Shown here: positions 44,064-53,353 of the stretch, one piece after another
Numbering within the stretch: the first letter of the stretch is position 1
Layout of the letters: every line of letters starts with the position of its first letter
Assembly: GCA_963791885.1 (NCBI GenBank)
Contig: CAWBUL010000004.1
Location: 62,001 to 126,000, forward strand
Origin: CAVSUZ01 sp963791885
Lineage (GTDB): Bacteria; Pseudomonadota; Alphaproteobacteria; Acetobacterales; Acetobacteraceae
Reading direction: 5' to 3'
DNA: 64,000 nt
Translations under genes and position numbers: made by a program
The notes under the pieces: model-generated
Databases searched by the model: none
Told to the model about the DNA's origin: nothing
What the model saw: the letters and a program-made list of their open reading frames with translations, nothing else

Positions 44064-45014
44064 CTAACCCACGCGTTCCGCCTCGCGTCGCGCCTTGCCG
44101 GTCAGTTCCCCGATTTGGCGCTCCGCTGCTTCAATGTCGGACTCGAACTTCAGCAAAACATTCAGCGTCGTGCGCACCACGTCGGCATTCAGCACCGGCA
44201 CGTGCAGCAGCAACAAAGCCCTCGCCCAATCCAACGTTTCGCTGATCGACGGCGCCTTCTTCAGATCGAGCGTACGCAGCGCTTGCACGAACCCCACCAG
44301 CTCTCGCCGCAGCCGGTCATCCACCCCCGGCACCCGCACCTCGATGATGCGCCGCTCCAGCGCCGGATCGGGAAATCCGATATGAAGGTGCAGGCACCGG
44401 CGCTTCAGCGCATCACCCAGATCGCGCATGTTGTTGGACGTCAGCACCACGATTGGCGGCGTCCGCGCCGCAACGCGCCCGATCTCTGGGATCGTTATCT
44501 GATAGTCCGACAAGATCTCGAGCAGGAACGCCTCGAATTCCTGGTCAGACTTGTCGATCTCATCGATCAACAGAACGGCACCATTCTCCTCCTGCAACGC
44601 GCGCAGCAATGGCCTTGGTTCCAAAAACTCCGGGGAAAAGAACAAATCCCCGAACCCGTGCAGGCGCGCCAGTGCCGCATCCAGTCCTGGCGTCTCACCC
44701 AGCACGTCGCCGATCTTATCGCGGAGGATCTGTGTATACAGAAGCTGCTTGCCGTACTTCCATTCGTACAGCGACTTCGCTTCGTCCAACCCCTCGTAGC
44801 ATTGCATCCGGATCAGCGGCAGGCCGCGCCAGGCCGCGATGGATTTGGCAAGCTCAGTCTTGCCGACACCCGCCGGCCCTTCCACCAGCATTGGCTTTTC
44901 CAGCGCGCGTGCCAGATAGACGGCGGTCGCAATTTGCCGGCTCGGGATATACCCGGCGGCGGACAGCCCCTGCTCGACTTCGGCGATCGCGGCGGCGGGA
45001 TCGGCGTAAGACAT
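44064..45014 (-). CDS. MoxR-type AAA+ ATPase, CoxD-like
   Basis: A 316-residue MoxR-family AAA+ protein. Walker A is EGPAGVGKTELAKS, Walker B VLLIDEIDKSD, sensor 1 VLTSNNMRDLGDAL and the arginine-finger region is near RRCLHLHIGFPDP. MoxR ATPases work with VWA proteins; the next gene encodes one with zero spacing, so they form a two-component chaperone. The C-terminus is helical with a long charged tail. It is likely cotranscribed with the CoxE-like gene. Confidence 0.88.
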   Translation of the reverse strand: MSYADPAAAIAEVEQGLSAAGYIPSRQIATAVYLARALEKPMLVEGPAGVGKTELAKSIAAWRGLPLIRMQCYEGLDEAKSLYEWKYGKQLLYTQILRDKIGDVLGETPGLDAALARLHGFGDLFFSPEFLEPRPLLRALQEENGAVLLIDEIDKSDQEFEAFLLEILSDYQITIPEIGRVAARTPPIVVLTSNNMRDLGDALKRRCLHLHIGFPDPALERRIIEVRVPGVDDRLRRELVGFVQALRTLDLKKAPSISETLDWARALLLLHVPVLNADVVRTTLNVLLKFESDIEAAERQIGELTGKARREAERVG

Positions 45015-45110
45015 GCGCCGTGGGTAGCATCGCGGCCGTGCTTACGTAAGCTGCATCAAGGAGGCCGAAATGCACGCCTTTCCGTTCGACCGAGCGCGGG
45101 ACCGACGCGC

Positions 45111-46232
45111 ATGCTGACCTGGTTGCGCAGTTGGCGTGAGCGCCGCGGTGCCTTTCACGACCTGGAGCGGATGACCCGTGCCGAGGCAGCCTTGCTCTCA
45201 CTCGACGACGCCAACCCGTTACAGCGGTCGAAGATGGCGCTGGAAAGCGGGGATCGCGACGGGGCACGCCATTATCTCGAACAGGCGCGCGTGCGCATAC
45301 CGGCCTACGTGCAGATCAGTCCCGATACCATCACCATACTGCTTGGCCTCGGCGACATCGATGAGCTCGAGCGTTTCACTCGAGAGGGCCTGAAGTGCTT
45401 CCCGCGTAAGTCCCATTTTTGGGAAGGCTTCGCGATGGCGGCGGAGAGGCGGCGTGATTTCGCCGAAGCGGTGCGTCGCTGGGCGACGGTGCGGCGCAAG
45501 TTCCCCTTGGGATGGCAAGGCTATGCGCATGGCGCCAATTGTCTGCGCGAACTGGGACAGCTCGACCAAGCGCTGCGCGTCGTCCGCGGCGGCATGCGTA
45601 AACTCCCGGAGGACGTCCGCATCGCCTTCGAAGGCGGTAGGATCATTGAGGGGGCGGAAGACTGGGCCGGCCTGCTGCAATTCTGGCAGCCGATGCATGA
45701 GAAGCACAGCATCGGCTGCGGCGGCTACGCCTATGCCTTGTTCCGGCTCGGCCGGCGCGCCGAAGCCGAGGCAGAGCTGGAGAAGGGCAGGGGCCTTTTC
45801 CACATCGACATGGGCCTCGAGATTATGGCGGCGCGCATTGCGCGGGAGGCCGGCGATATGGAAGGCGCCGCGAAGCGGCTTGAGATGATGCGTACCCGCT
45901 TTCCTCTCGACGCCGGTGCGCATCTACGCAGCCTGCATTTTTTGCGTGACCAGAAATCCTGGGCGGAGGCGGAGAGTGTTGCCGTTACCGCCATCGAGCG
46001 CTTTCCCAAAGAGGAGTGGCCCCACGCCGAATATGCCTTTCTGGCAGAGATCCAGGGGGATTGGCCATCAGCGGCTGACCGTTGGCGGGCCCTGCGCGAG
46101 GGGTTCCCGGCTCATCGTCCTGCCTGGGAGCGCGAAGCTGCTGCACTCGACGCGGCCGGGCGTCCCGCCGAAGCCGATCAGCTCCGCGTGCTGGAGAAGG
46201 AACAGTTCAGCCCGTCGCCGCCTCCCGGCTGA
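45111..46232 (+). CDS. TPR-repeat protein of unknown role
   Basis: A 373-residue helical-repeat protein. Repeated units such as AAERRRDFAEAVRRWATV, LGQLDQALRVVRGGM and LGRRAEAEAELEKGRGLF are TPR-like. The N-terminus (MLTWLRSWRERRGAFHDLER) has no signal peptide. Tryptophan spacing suggests a relative of glycan or capsule-associated TPR proteins, but that is weak. The ATG at 45111 is chosen because upstream of it the frame is antisense to the MoxR gene. Its stop overlaps the convergent CorC-like gene by 26 bases. Confidence 0.7.
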   Translation: MLTWLRSWRERRGAFHDLERMTRAEAALLSLDDANPLQRSKMALESGDRDGARHYLEQARVRIPAYVQISPDTITILLGLGDIDELERFTREGLKCFPRKSHFWEGFAMAAERRRDFAEAVRRWATVRRKFPLGWQGYAHGANCLRELGQLDQALRVVRGGMRKLPEDVRIAFEGGRIIEGAEDWAGLLQFWQPMHEKHSIGCGGYAYALFRLGRRAEAEAELEKGRGLFHIDMGLEIMAARIAREAGDMEGAAKRLEMMRTRFPLDAGAHLRSLHFLRDQKSWAEAESVAVTAIERFPKEEWPHAEYAFLAEIQGDWPSAADRWRALREGFPAHRPAWEREAAALDAAGRPAEADQLRVLEKEQFSPSPPPG

Positions 46233-47502
46233 CGCGCACCGTCTCCACCCGGCGTCCGTCCATCTTCAGCACTTCGAATCTCCAGCCGCCGAATACGATG
46301 CGGTCGCCGATCCGGGGCACACGACGAAGCAGTGCGAGCAGAAGGCCGGCGACCGTGTGATACGTGCCCTCTGCCGGTAGGTCGGGCAGCTCCAGCCGTG
46401 TCTTCAGCTCATCGACGGGCATCAGGCCGTCGACATCCAGAACCCCCGGATCGCTGGCGCCAGCCCCGGCTTGTGCCGGTTCGGCATCCGTCGGGTCGCC
46501 GACGATGGCATTCAGCAAATCGGCCGCGGTCACCACGCCTTCGAAGCTGCCGTACTCGTCCATGACCAAAGCAAGGCCGAGCGGATCGGTGCGCAGTCGT
46601 TCGAGCGCATCCAGGGCCGTGACGGTGTCGGGCAGCACCGTGGGCTGACGCAACGCGGCGCCGAGCGAGAGGTCGCCGCCTTCCAGGATGCGGTCTAGCA
46701 TATCCTTCGCCTGGACCACGCCGATCACGTTGTCCACCGATCCGTCGCAGACGACGAAGCGGGAATGGGGGGCGGCGCGTAGCGTCGCGATGATGTCGGC
46801 GCGTCCGCCCGTCCTGTCGATCCAGGCCACCTCCGTGCGCGGGGTCATGATGGCTCGTACGGGTTTGTCAGCCAGGCGCAGCACGCGCTCGATAATGTCC
46901 CGCTCTTCGGCTTCCAGAACGCCTGCCTGAGCGCCCTCGGCCAACAGTGCCCGCAGCTCCTCCTCCGTCACGGTCTGGCGGATGCTGCGGGACATGCCCA
47001 ACAGATTCAGCACCAGCGCTGAGGATTGACCCAGGAGCCAGACGGCGGGAGCCATGATGCGCGATGCCCAGGCGATGGGGACCGCGATACGCGCGGCCGT
47101 CACTTCCGGGCGGCGTAGCGCGATCTGCTTCGGGACGAGTTCTCCGAGCACGAGCGTGAGATAGGTCGTGATGACCACGACCAAGAGAAGCGCGAGTGGT
47201 GCGGCCAACTCAGCCGAGACGCCGAGACGCAAGAGGCCGGCCTCCACATGCGTTCCGATGCTGGCCCCGCCGAAGACGCCCAGGAGCACGCTGACCAGCG
47301 TCACCCCAACCTGCACCGTCGGTAGAAATCGCTGAGGATCGGCCGCCAGGATACGGGCGGTGCCCGCCCCAGACACCCCGCGCCGCTCCAGCACGAGCAA
47401 CCGTGCGCGCCGGGCGGACACCAGCGCGAGTTCGCTCATCGAAAAAAGCCCGTTGATGGCGATCAGCACGAGCAGGGAGAGGGCTTCGAGACCGGCGGTC
47501 AT
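46207..47502 (-). CDS. CorC/HlyC-type hemolysin-family CBS membrane protein
   Basis: A 431-residue protein with an N-terminal DUF21/CNNM transmembrane domain (hydrophobic segments from residue 4, including MSELALVSARRARL). A CBS pair follows (PVRAIMTPRTEVAWIDRTGG and later PLGLALVMDEYGSFEGVVT). It ends with a CorC_HlyC transporter-associated domain (YHTVAGLLLALLRRVPRIGD). Members are magnesium or cobalt efflux-related proteins. The ATG at 47502 begins at TM1; the upstream extension is Cys-rich and unlikely. It is convergent with the TPR gene. Confidence 0.9.
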   Translation of the reverse strand: MTAGLEALSLLVLIAINGLFSMSELALVSARRARLLVLERRGVSGAGTARILAADPQRFLPTVQVGVTLVSVLLGVFGGASIGTHVEAGLLRLGVSAELAAPLALLLVVVITTYLTLVLGELVPKQIALRRPEVTAARIAVPIAWASRIMAPAVWLLGQSSALVLNLLGMSRSIRQTVTEEELRALLAEGAQAGVLEAEERDIIERVLRLADKPVRAIMTPRTEVAWIDRTGGRADIIATLRAAPHSRFVVCDGSVDNVIGVVQAKDMLDRILEGGDLSLGAALRQPTVLPDTVTALDALERLRTDPLGLALVMDEYGSFEGVVTAADLLNAIVGDPTDAEPAQAGAGASDPGVLDVDGLMPVDELKTRLELPDLPAEGTYHTVAGLLLALLRRVPRIGDRIVFGGWRFEVLKMDGRRVETVRVSREAATG

Positions 47503-47573
47503 GCGGCCGCACCGCGATTGAATATCATTGCATGCGTAACTTTTTTTGCTGCAACCGGCGCATTCATCCTTTA

Positions 47574-47581
47574 TTAACCAT
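47574..47581 (+). promoter_or_regulatory. Possible CtrA half-site
   Basis: TTAACCAT lies 16 bases before the start at 47598. The 8-mer resembles alphaproteobacterial CtrA half-sites, but one copy can occur by chance. The rest of the gap between the two divergent genes has a T-run and no other motif. Confidence 0.25.
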
Positions 47582-47597
47582 TTACACGAGGGGTGAT

Positions 47598-47921
47598 ATG
47601 ACGACACCGAACGGGCCAGAGGCCACGATTATCCCATTTCCCGTCAGGGCGCGCGCCGCTGCGCCGGCTGCGGGCCAGGATCACGAACGGCTCAGCCGGG
47701 CTCTCGGCCACTTGTCAGAGGCTTTGTCCACCCAGCAGCACGCCATTGCCCGCTGGCGTGCGCGTCTCGACGATCTCCATGGCGCCGTAGGGCACCTTAG
47801 CGGGAACGTCCATACCTATGCTGGCCGCCTCCAAGACCTGGGGCGGGATGTCGCCGTTCTTCGCAATCAGGCCGACCAGCTCAGCCGGATGGCCGACGCG
47901 ATGGCCGTGTTTCAGCGCTGA
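47598..47921 (+). CDS. Small coiled-coil hypothetical protein
   Basis: A 107-residue cytoplasmic protein from the ATG at 47598, which follows a GAGGGG ribosome site. The first 30 residues are Pro/Ala-rich; the rest is a long amphipathic helix with heptad leucines (RLSRALGHLSEALS, LDDLHGAVGHLSG, LQDLGRDVAVL). I recognise no family. Its 3' end overlaps the convergent cupin gene by 10 bases. It might be a structural or cell-cycle protein given the possible CtrA site, but this is speculative. Confidence 0.55.
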   Translation: MTTPNGPEATIIPFPVRARAAAPAAGQDHERLSRALGHLSEALSTQQHAIARWRARLDDLHGAVGHLSGNVHTYAGRLQDLGRDVAVLRNQADQLSRMADAMAVFQR

Positions 47922-48337
47922 GCCGCTTTCGCCTCGGTAAAGAACTTCTGGCCCTCGGCGAAATGGTTGGGCCGGGTGAAGACGCCGAGAATCAGCGCAC
48001 CATTGGGAGCCCGGGCCACGTGGGTGTTTCCCGCCGGACGCCAGACGAAGTTCCCGGCGGTGCACACGCCTTCATCGTCCTCCAGGCTGCCTTCCAGGAC
48101 GTAAGTCATCTCGATGCCGGTGTGCTCGTGCAGCGGTACGACCGCGCCGGGTGCAAGACGGAACAGGAGCGCAGACATTCCCGTCTGATCGGAGTACAGA
48201 ATCTTGTGCTCAATCCCAGGAAACTGCGATGTTTGCCAGGCTGCGTCGGTAACATCGACATAGCACGAGGGCGGAGACGGCGCGTCCGCCAGCAGGCGGC
48301 GCATCGGCCCGGTGGTAACAGGAGCATCATTCGGCAT
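47912..48337 (-). CDS. ChrR-like cupin-domain protein
   Basis: A 141-residue cupin. The metal-binding motif PLHEHTGIEMTYVLEGSLED is the first cupin box, and GNFVWRPAGNTHVA the second. It resembles the C-terminal sensor domain of ChrR anti-sigma factors, but the N-terminal zinc-binding anti-sigma domain is absent, so it is a stand-alone cupin, perhaps with dioxygenase or peroxide-response activity. The ATG at 48337 is used. It is divergent from hemB. Confidence 0.78.
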   Translation of the reverse strand: MPNDAPVTTGPMRRLLADAPSPPSCYVDVTDAAWQTSQFPGIEHKILYSDQTGMSALLFRLAPGAVVPLHEHTGIEMTYVLEGSLEDDEGVCTAGNFVWRPAGNTHVARAPNGALILGVFTRPNHFAEGQKFFTEAKAAQR

Positions 48338-48452
48338 CGGACTTCCTCCTTCTCGTATCGTTCGTGATCATCGGCTTCGGCAGCCGCGGCCTGTCAAGCT
48401 GCGATCGCAGGGGGAACTTGGCACAAATACGCGCGCAGTCTATGCGTCCCCG

Positions 48453-49430
48453 ATGACCGTCTCCAACTTCCCCCAGACGCGTATGCGTCGGCTTCGCCGT
48501 ACCCCGGCATTGCGCGCAATCGTGCGGGAAGCCTCACTGCTGCCCACCGACCTGATCCAGCCGCTCTTCGTCGAAGAAGGGATCGATGATCCCGTGCCTG
48601 TGGCCAGCATGCCGGGGGTCAACCGCATTCCCGAACACCGTTTGCAGCATGAGGTCGAGGGCATGGCCCGGGATGGTGTCCGCGCCATCATGCTTTTTGG
48701 CGTCTCCCACAATAAGGATCATGCCGGTTCCGACGCCTGGCAGGCCGATGGCCTCGTCGCGCGCATGACCCGGGCTGCAAAGCGCGCGGCACCCGAACTC
48801 GTGGTCATCCCCGATCTTTGTTTCTGCGAATATACCGATCATGGCCATTGCGGCGTGCTGCATGATGGCCACGTGGCCAACGACATCACGCTGGAAAATC
48901 TGGGCCGGCAGGCCGTTGCCGCGGCTGAAGCAGGCGCGGACTTCGTCGCTCCATCCGGCATGATGGATGGTCAGGTCGCCGCTATCCGCCACGCGCTCGA
49001 CGCCGCTGGTCACCTTGAGCTGCCGATCATGGCCTATTCCAGCAAATTCGCGTCGGGCTTTTACGGCCCGTTCCGGGCTGCAGCTGGGTGCGAACTCAAA
49101 GGAGACCGCCGCACCTACCAGCTCGACCCCGCCAACGGCCGCGAAGCGCTGCGCGAATCCCTGCTCGACGAGGCGGAAGGCGCGGACATCCTGATGGTGA
49201 AGCCAGGGCTGCCGTACCTGGACGTGCTGTCCCGTCTGCGTGAACGCACGCTGCTGCCACTCGCCGTATATCAGGTTAGCGGTGAATACGCGATGATCCG
49301 CTTCGCCGCTGCTGCCGGAGCCATCGATGAGCAGGTGGTGGTGCGAGAGACGTTGTGCGCCTTCAAGCGTGCGGGCGCTGACCTGATCCTGACCTACTTC
49401 GCCCAAACACTCCTGCGCGAAGGCATTTGA
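48453..49430 (+). CDS. hemB: Delta-aminolevulinic acid dehydratase (porphobilinogen synthase)
   Basis: HemB condenses two molecules of 5-aminolevulinate to porphobilinogen in heme biosynthesis. The product has 325 residues. The two active-site lysines are Lys198 in YSSKFASGFYGPFR and Lys250 in ILMVKPG. A cysteine set in DLCFCEYTDHGHCG (Cys123, Cys125, Cys133) indicates the zinc-dependent form. The start at 48453 begins the conserved MTVSNFPQTRMRRLRRTPALR. It is followed closely by the SARP-like gene, whose frame overlaps the TGA by 4 bases if a TTG start is used. Confidence 0.95.
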   Translation: MTVSNFPQTRMRRLRRTPALRAIVREASLLPTDLIQPLFVEEGIDDPVPVASMPGVNRIPEHRLQHEVEGMARDGVRAIMLFGVSHNKDHAGSDAWQADGLVARMTRAAKRAAPELVVIPDLCFCEYTDHGHCGVLHDGHVANDITLENLGRQAVAAAEAGADFVAPSGMMDGQVAAIRHALDAAGHLELPIMAYSSKFASGFYGPFRAAAGCELKGDRRTYQLDPANGREALRESLLDEAEGADILMVKPGLPYLDVLSRLRERTLLPLAVYQVSGEYAMIRFAAAAGAIDEQVVVRETLCAFKRAGADLILTYFAQTLLREGI

Positions 49431-49465
49431 ACCGCAGCTTGTCAAACTCTGTGTTTCCTGCGGAT

Positions 49466-51457
49466 ATGTCAGAAATGACGACTGTCGGGCGCAGCCCTGG
49501 CACTCTGCTGGACCTGCATCTGATCGGGCAAATGCGGGCAGCGTTCCCGGACGGACATTCGGTCCTCCCGGTCGGTCGCAAAACGCGTGTGCTGCTCGCC
49601 ATCGTCGCCCTGATGGCGCCCCGCCCCGCGCTGCGGGCCCGCCTCGCGGAATTGCTCTGGAGCCGCCGACCCGAGGAACAGGCGCGGGCCTCGCTCCGCC
49701 AGGAGCTTCATCGGCTGATGGAAGCCCTGGCGCCGCACGGCGAGGCCATCCTCCACGTGACCCGGGATCATGTCGCTTTGCGCTCCGGCGTCGCCTGGAT
49801 CGATGTTGCCGAAGTGCTATCTGCCAGCGCGTCGAACCCGTCCGCTCTCACGCTGCTCGATGGCGACCTGCTCGAGGGGCTGGAAGGCCTGGACCCGGCA
49901 TTCGACATGTGGCTCGCCACCGAGCGCGAGCGGCTGCGCGACTGGGGCCGCACGGTCGCGGAGAAGTTGTTGTTCGGCGAATTGGCCCCGGAAGATGCCA
50001 TCGTCGCCGCCCAGCGCCTGCTGCAGATCGATCGTGCGCACGAGGGCGCCTGGCGGGCGCTGATGCGTGCGCATGCTGCACGCGGCGAACGCGGCATGGC
50101 GATCCAGGCCTACGATCGGTGCCGTACCGCGCTCGCCGATCTGCTCGATGCGGCCCCCTCGATGGAAACGCAGCGGCTCGCGCTGGAAATCCGCGGCCCG
50201 TCCGGGCGCAAGCCTGCGTCCGCCGAACAGGTCATCGAACCGGTCGCGCCGGGCCCTGCCCGCGGCGGCACGCATATCGGGGTCATGCCGCTTACCTCCG
50301 TCGGCGGCGATCCGGGTGATCCGGGGCCCGCGCTCGGCGTGGCCGAGGAGCTGTCGGCGGCGCTGTCCCAATTCCACTGGCAGTTCATCGTCGCGCCGGC
50401 CTCGCTTGCTCGCTACGGCGGGGCTAGCCGGGACGATCGCGCGATCCGCCGCGTGTTCGCGCTGAATTATCTGCTCGAGGGCACGCTGCATCGGGTGAAG
50501 GATCGCTCCCGCGCCAGCCTTCGGCTGCTTGATTTACAGCGTCCCGGTCAGATCGTCTGGGCCGGACGCTTCGACAGCACGGCGCAGAATAGGCTGGATG
50601 TGGACGAGCAGATCGCCGGCGAGGCGGCGGCACAGATTGAAATCGCAGTACTGAGCGCGGAAGGCAGGCAGGCGATGGCCGATCGCGTTGCGGAACTTGG
50701 CGCCTACCCCACGGTCCTGCGTGCCGCGTACCTCATGCAGCGTCCCGAGCCTGCCGCGATGCAGGAGGCGGGCAGTCTTCTGTCGCTTGCCATGAAGAAA
50801 GATCCGTTGATGGCACCGGCCCATGGTTGGCGCGCGTTCTGGCGCGCCTTTCTTGGCCTGCAGGGCTGGACCGATCCTTTGATGGAGCCGCCGGAAGGAT
50901 CCGCGGAGCTTGCGAACGCGGCGGTGCAACTCGACCCGACCGACGCGCGGGTCCTTGCCTTCGCCGGATATCTGCGAGGTGTGGTCCTGCGCGAGCTCGA
51001 GGAAGCAAGCGCGCTGCAGGACCGGGCGCTCTCGCTCAATCCCCATCTGGCGATCGGCTGGATCTTGTCGGCGACAACTCTGGCTTTTCGAGGCGAGTTG
51101 GACGAGGCCGAGAACCGCGCGCGAAAGTATCGCCAGCTCGCGCCCGCCGATCCGTGGTTGCCATGCCTCTATCCGGTTCTGCCCCTCGTGGCGTTATTGC
51201 GGGGCGACTTTCAGGCTGCCGCCGACCAGGCTCGGTCAGTCGCTCAGCTCAATCCTTTTTCTCGCTCCGCCTGCCTGCTGTGGATGTCGGCCCTGGGGCA
51301 CCTAGGTCGGCGCGAACAGGCGGCCGCGTTGCGGGGGAGGCTCAATACAATCGATCCTGGATTTACCTTGCCTCGGCTTGAGGCACAGCTACTGCTGCGG
51401 CAACCCGGGCATCGGGAGGCTTTTTTGAGTGGTCTTCGCGGCGCCGGACTGGGCTAA
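49466..51457 (+). CDS. SARP/BTAD-like regulator with TolB-type and TPR domains
   Basis: A protein of about 663 residues. A winged-helix-like DNA-binding part (LPVGRKTRVLLAIVALMAPR through LWSRRPEEQARASLRQELHR) and a bacterial transcriptional activation domain (LLDGDLLEGLEGLDPAFDMW) form a SARP-like head. A TolB/CyaA-type middle domain follows (GVMPLTSVGGD, FALNYLLEGTLHRV) as found in adenylate-cyclase-like regulators, then C-terminal TPRs. I choose the ATG at 49466; a TTG at 49427 in frame overlaps hemB and ATG 49475 is also possible. Linkage to hemB suggests, without proof, a role in regulating heme or stress genes. Confidence 0.78.
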   Translation: MSEMTTVGRSPGTLLDLHLIGQMRAAFPDGHSVLPVGRKTRVLLAIVALMAPRPALRARLAELLWSRRPEEQARASLRQELHRLMEALAPHGEAILHVTRDHVALRSGVAWIDVAEVLSASASNPSALTLLDGDLLEGLEGLDPAFDMWLATERERLRDWGRTVAEKLLFGELAPEDAIVAAQRLLQIDRAHEGAWRALMRAHAARGERGMAIQAYDRCRTALADLLDAAPSMETQRLALEIRGPSGRKPASAEQVIEPVAPGPARGGTHIGVMPLTSVGGDPGDPGPALGVAEELSAALSQFHWQFIVAPASLARYGGASRDDRAIRRVFALNYLLEGTLHRVKDRSRASLRLLDLQRPGQIVWAGRFDSTAQNRLDVDEQIAGEAAAQIEIAVLSAEGRQAMADRVAELGAYPTVLRAAYLMQRPEPAAMQEAGSLLSLAMKKDPLMAPAHGWRAFWRAFLGLQGWTDPLMEPPEGSAELANAAVQLDPTDARVLAFAGYLRGVVLRELEEASALQDRALSLNPHLAIGWILSATTLAFRGELDEAENRARKYRQLAPADPWLPCLYPVLPLVALLRGDFQAAADQARSVAQLNPFSRSACLLWMSALGHLGRREQAAALRGRLNTIDPGFTLPRLEAQLLLRQPGHREAFLSGLRGAGLG

Positions 51458-51584
51458 ACAAATCGTAATTCAAATAAACGGAGTTTAACGGCGAGCCGGG
51501 GTAAAAATTTAGGTTCAAAATAGCATTTTTCTTTTGTGAGCGGCTCATGTACCACACCAGCCGCGATCCTAATAAGGAGGTTCC

Positions 51585-53165
51585 ATGAAGCGTTTCGTGC
51601 CGCCTAGCGGCTCTTGGCGGCGTGCTGCCCTCGCGGCAGCCCTGCTCGGAAGTACTGCGCTATCGGTGTCTGTCTATGCCTGGGCAGCGCCGTCGGCAAC
51701 TGATGCCACGCCGCAGTCCACGCAGGTTCAACTCAACAACCCCCAGAGCAACACGACTACGCCGCCGCTCAACACCCAGCAGCAAACGCAGGCGGCCATG
51801 CCGCAGCAGTTGCCGAACTTCACCCACTTGGTGGCGCAGGTGAAGCCGGCGGTCGTCTCGGTGACCAACTACCTGAAGCAGGATGCCAATGTCGGGCAGG
51901 GCATGCAGGGACCGCAGCAACTGCCGTTCCCCTTCAACCAGTTTCCGTTCAACCAGATGAACCCGCAGCAGCAGCAGCGCCCGGTTGAGGCACGCGGCTC
52001 CGGTTTCATCATCAACCCGGATGGACTGATCGTAACCAACAATCACGTCGTGAAGGACGCGCGCCGGATCACCGTGACAATGGATGACGGCCAGACGCTT
52101 CCCGCCACGGTAGTCGGCACCGATCCGCGCACCGACATAGCTCTGCTCAAGATCGATGCCCATCACCCGCTTCCGTACGTGCAACTGGGCAATTCGGCCA
52201 ACGCCCAGCCCGGTGAATGGGTCATCGCCATCGGCAATCCGTTCGGCCTGTCCGAGACGGTAACCGCGGGCATTGTCTCGGCGGTGGGGCGGAATATCGG
52301 CGCCGGTCCCTATGATCAGTTCATCCAGGTCGATGCGCCGATCAACGAAGGCAACTCCGGTGGTCCGCTGCTGACCCAGGACGGCAAAGTCATCGGCATG
52401 GATACTGCGATCCTGTCGCCCAACGGCGGATCGATCGGTATCGGCTTCGCCATTCCGTCGAACCTGATCAAGACCATCTCCGGTGACCTGCAGCAGCACG
52501 GCCACGTGACCCGCGGCTATATCGGCGTCGAGGCACAGCCTGTCTCGCCGGAAATGGCCAAGGCGCTGAACCTGCCGGAACAGGGTGGGGCATTGGTGGC
52601 CGCCGTCCAGCCGAACACGCCGGCCCAGCAGGGCGGCCTGCAGCCGGGCGACGTGATCCGCTCGGTCAACGGCCAGGCGGTGAAGAACCCGCGTGAACTC
52701 GCGGTCGACATCGCCGGCGTGCAGCCAGGGAACGACGCGAAGCTGGATGTCGTGCGCGACGGTCACAACCAGACCGTTGATCTGAAGGTGGCGGAGCTTC
52801 CGTCCGGCCAGCAGGTGGCCTCCACTGAGCAGGCAGGGCATCCCGCCGAGGGAAAGATCGGCCTGGCGCTTGGTCCCATCACGCCGGATGTCGCCGGGCA
52901 GCTTGATCTGCCGGACGGCACGCAGGGGGCTGTGGTTACTCAGGTCCAGCCGGGCTCTCCCGCCGATCAGGCCGGCATCTCCGCCGGTGACGTGATCGTC
53001 GGCGTAGGCACGCAGCCGGTGCACAATCCCGGACAGGCCGCGAGCGCCATCCGGAATGCTGAGCACAACGGTGACAACGCGATCGCGCTTCGGATCATCC
53101 ACGACGGCCAGCCGGCTTTCGTGGCTATCAATCCGAACGCGAGTGCCAACTCCGACAACGGCTGA
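51585..53165 (+). CDS. Do-type periplasmic serine protease (DegP/HtrA)
   Basis: A 526-residue periplasmic protease and chaperone with the order signal peptide (LAAALLGSTALSVSVYAWAA), a Gln/Asn/Pro-rich linker, a trypsin-like domain and two PDZ domains. The triad is His in VTNNHVV, Asp in RTDIALLKI and Ser in INEGNSGGPL. The first PDZ starts near GYIGVEAQPV and the second near KIGLALGPIT. The start follows a perfect AAGGAGG. The linker includes a QQQQ run and the repeated PFPFNQFPFNQ. The 127 bases before it are AT-rich and probably hold the promoter. A strong intrinsic terminator follows. Confidence 0.94.
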   Translation: MKRFVPPSGSWRRAALAAALLGSTALSVSVYAWAAPSATDATPQSTQVQLNNPQSNTTTPPLNTQQQTQAAMPQQLPNFTHLVAQVKPAVVSVTNYLKQDANVGQGMQGPQQLPFPFNQFPFNQMNPQQQQRPVEARGSGFIINPDGLIVTNNHVVKDARRITVTMDDGQTLPATVVGTDPRTDIALLKIDAHHPLPYVQLGNSANAQPGEWVIAIGNPFGLSETVTAGIVSAVGRNIGAGPYDQFIQVDAPINEGNSGGPLLTQDGKVIGMDTAILSPNGGSIGIGFAIPSNLIKTISGDLQQHGHVTRGYIGVEAQPVSPEMAKALNLPEQGGALVAAVQPNTPAQQGGLQPGDVIRSVNGQAVKNPRELAVDIAGVQPGNDAKLDVVRDGHNQTVDLKVAELPSGQQVASTEQAGHPAEGKIGLALGPITPDVAGQLDLPDGTQGAVVTQVQPGSPADQAGISAGDVIVGVGTQPVHNPGQAASAIRNAEHNGDNAIALRIIHDGQPAFVAINPNASANSDNG

Positions 53166-53199
53166 CGACAACGGGGTTCTTGCCCCTGAGCCGGTGCGC

Positions 53200-53236
53200 A
53201 ACCCCCTCGGGACCTTTCCCGAGGGGGTTATTTTTT
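53200..53236 (+). terminator. Intrinsic terminator after the Do protease
   Basis: AACCCCCTCGGGA (53200-53212) pairs perfectly with TCCCGAGGGGGTT (53217-53229). A loop of four bases separates the arms, and a T-run at 53231-53236 follows. It is the clearest intrinsic terminator in the window. Confidence 0.93.
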
Positions 53237-53353
53237 GCGGATCGTTCGGTGGCCGCGGCACATCGGGAATCTACTCTAACCCGAAGTTACCTGCCCCCCG
53301 ACCAAAGGCGGGCGAACTTGGTGAGGAGCCGTTCGATATCCTGGGACGTTACG

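Noticed and set aside
43662..45110. Upstream extension of the TPR gene frame
   Set aside because: This part is antisense to the MoxR and CoxE-like genes and is low-complexity. The TPR homology starts after the ATG at 45111.
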